Below are positions 5,773 to 6,637 of a DNA stretch of 6,637 nt, piece by piece. The number at the start of each line of letters is the position of its first letter. Positions within the stretch are counted from its first letter, which is position 1. Location of the stretch: NCBI GenBank assembly GCA_018824925.1, contig JAHJFH010000345.1:1-6637 (forward strand), given 5' to 3'. The translations under genes and the position numbers were made by a program. Below the pieces are notes generated by a model. The model saw nothing but the letters and a program-made list of their open reading frames with translations. It did no database searches and was not told the DNA's origin. The stretch comes from Thermoplasmatota archaeon (lineage in GTDB: Archaea; Thermoplasmatota; E2; DHVEG-1).

Positions 5773-6637
5773 CTTAAAACGAATGCAGGTGCCACTATAT
5801 AGCAGTAAGTTCTCCAAGAGGACCTATACCATACACCAACACCTACTCTATCTGAGCATCAAAGAAATTCAACAACAAAGCTTCAGAGATTGTAGAGATT
5901 TCTTCGATGAATTCAACCAACTCCAAGAAGCATTGGGATTAACGAAAGTACCACATTTCACGACACCACAGAAATGTTTGCAGCGATTTCCACCACGCTG
6001 GTACAAAATGCTTCTCAAAAAACTGATCTGCCTGATCAAATCACGAGCCAATGCCGTGATAGACGGCACCGGCCTTATGCAGACGAAAGCGAGTTATTCG
6101 TACATGAAAAGGATAGGACGTGAAATCAAACGACGTGATTTTTTCAAAATCATCCTTGTCATAGACCCTGACGATGGCCTCATCCTCTCCCACAAGGGAT
6201 TACATGGAAATTGTCATGAATCACCCTGGTTCATCCCCTTACTTGACGACATTCCAATACCACTTGATGAGATCTGCAGCGACAAGGGATTTGATTCAGA
6301 GAAAAACCAACGTTACGTCGTGATAAAACGCAAAGCGAACTCATATGTCGACATCAGAGATAAACCGAAACGTGGACGTTATCGGAAACAGACCTATCGA
6401 AAGAAACAACAAGATCAGGACCACTGGAACTCACGATACAAGCAAATGAGAAACTGCATCGAATCGAAAAACTCATGCATAAAACATCGATTCGGTGATT
6501 TCATCCCTGGAAAAAATATCCACAACCGACGAAGATATCTAGCAATCCGCATTTTAGCTACAAATCTTATTACATTAGGAAAATCAAGAAATCCTCTATT
6601 TTTTATTTATCTCATCATAGAGGATTTCTACAACCCC
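5735..6637 (+). CDS. DDE transposase of the insertion sequence, open at the window end
   Basis: Catalyses excision and insertion of its own element as a DNA-bound RNase H-like DDE recombinase. It has 301 codons from ATG 5735, preceded by a near-perfect Shine-Dalgarno sequence 7 nt away. The N-terminal part (about 22-90: SSKFSKRTYTIHQ, then LGLTKVPHFTTPQKCLQRF) resembles the DNA-binding region of archaeal IS5-type transposases. Catalytic candidates are Asp110 (AVIDGTG), Asp183 (CSDKGFDS) and Glu243 (RNCIESKNSCIKHRFG), the last in the usual Y-x-x-R...E context. Length and triad spacing (73 and 60 residues) fit a compact DDE_Tnp_1 protein. The conserved end (RYLAIRILATNLI) is present, then about 20 codons run through the terminal palindrome and inverted repeat without a stop, so the true C-terminus depends on DNA beyond the window. 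GC is slightly higher than in the neighbours, as expected for a mobile gene. Confidence 0.9.
   Translation, partial: MRLTSLIQDGMIVLKRMQVPLYSSKFSKRTYTIHQHLLYLSIKEIQQQSFRDCRDFFDEFNQLQEALGLTKVPHFTTPQKCLQRFPPRWYKMLLKKLICLIKSRANAVIDGTGLMQTKASYSYMKRIGREIKRRDFFKIILVIDPDDGLILSHKGLHGNCHESPWFIPLLDDIPIPLDEICSDKGFDSEKNQRYVVIKRKANSYVDIRDKPKRGRYRKQTYRKKQQDQDHWNSRYKQMRNCIESKNSCIKHRFGDFIPGKNIHNRRRYLAIRILATNLITLGKSRNPLFFIYLIIEDFYNP
6587..6629. repeat. Palindrome at the right tip of the insertion sequence
   Basis: AGAAATCCTCTAT (6587-6599) and ATAGAGGATTTCT (6617-6629) are perfect 13-bp inverted copies around a 17-nt T-rich loop. The left arm contains AGAAATCCT, the core of the left terminal repeat in the same orientation, so the right tip carries two opposed copies of the repeat core. 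It could be a transposase-binding array, an RNA hairpin protecting or ending the transposase mRNA, or a block to incoming transcription. Confidence 0.7.
6621..6637 (-). repeat. Right terminal inverted repeat of the insertion sequence
   Basis: AGGATTTCTACAACCCC, the inverted partner of 5671-5687 (16 of 17 positions). It overlaps the right arm of the terminal palindrome and the last codons of the open transposase frame. It is also the last sequence in the window. Confidence 0.85.

Larger units (their letters stand above)
5671..6637 (+). mobile_element. Insertion sequence, DDE transposase (IS5-like, possibly ISH1-type), apparently full length, 967 bp
   Basis: The element is bounded by imperfect 17-bp terminal inverted repeats (16 of 17 identical) and carries one transposase gene on the plus strand, the usual arrangement for a roughly 1-kb IS of the IS4/IS5 group. 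The right repeat ends exactly at the last base of the window, so the right flank and target duplication cannot be read; the left flank is TTCTAAAAAA. The element appears complete and intact, with no frameshift in 301 codons. It sits divergent to and directly upstream of the beta-helix gene. The exact family is inferred from the transposase style and is not certain. Confidence 0.9.

Noticed and set aside
5869..6069. Minus-strand open frame inside the insertion sequence
   Set aside because: It is antisense to the catalytic core of the transposase, whose plus frame shows the DDE residues.
6587..6637. Terminal hairpin as evidence for an IS200/IS605-type single-strand transposon
   Set aside because: The element has true terminal inverted repeats and a DDE transposase rather than a HUH tyrosine transposase, so that mechanism does not apply.
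1..6637. CRISPR arrays, tRNA or rRNA genes, toxin-antitoxin or defence genes
   Set aside because: I saw no spaced direct repeats, cloverleaf-like sequence or recognisable defence proteins. The non-coding stretches are all shorter than about 140 bases and are covered by the features listed.

Overview
The window looks archaeal. Several minus-strand genes have an AT-rich TATA-like element about 28 nt upstream of the ATG and no Shine-Dalgarno sequence, which is the pattern of leaderless archaeal transcripts. One gene encodes a secreted NosD-like beta-helix protein with the YWDDY / DxNxDGxxD signature common in euryarchaeal and Thermoplasmatota-like genomes, and the glucan phosphorylase is of the short archaeal-type size. 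A Thermoplasmatota or other euryarchaeal host is my best guess, but the sequence alone does not fix the lineage. The resident genes have low GC (about 35% in the two lines counted).

Layout: every resident gene is on the minus strand, so transcription runs from high to low coordinates. From right to left they are: a secreted two-module beta-helix surface protein (5603-3810); a PurF-type amidophosphoribosyltransferase with its own near-leaderless promoter (3757-2324); a small winged-helix DNA-binding protein probably co-transcribed with it (2302-1994); a short alpha-glucan (glycogen) phosphorylase with its own promoter and a 9-bp dyad around the TATA box (1906-197); and the first 46 codons of an unidentified, GC3-rich gene that leaves the window at base 1 (138-1).

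The right end (5671-6637) is an apparently complete 967-bp DDE insertion sequence on the plus strand. Its 17-bp terminal inverted repeats match at 16 positions, and its 301-codon transposase reading frame is open to the last base of the window. It is inserted next to the promoter of the beta-helix gene. The transposase start lies in a nested stem-loop (12-bp outer stem, 6-bp inner stem with the ATG in the loop), which suggests fold-back control of translation. The right tip is a 13-bp-stem palindrome containing a second copy of the repeat core, and no stop codon occurs inside the element.

The resident genes are not an obvious single pathway: purine synthesis entry (PurF), storage glucan breakdown (GlgP), a possible local regulator and an extracellular protein. 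I see no defence system, CRISPR array, tRNA or rRNA. The most interesting signals are the control architecture and missing stop codon of the insertion sequence, the dyad at the glgP promoter next to a small winged-helix gene, the divergent catalytic loop of the PurF protein, and the abrupt compositional change at base 138.
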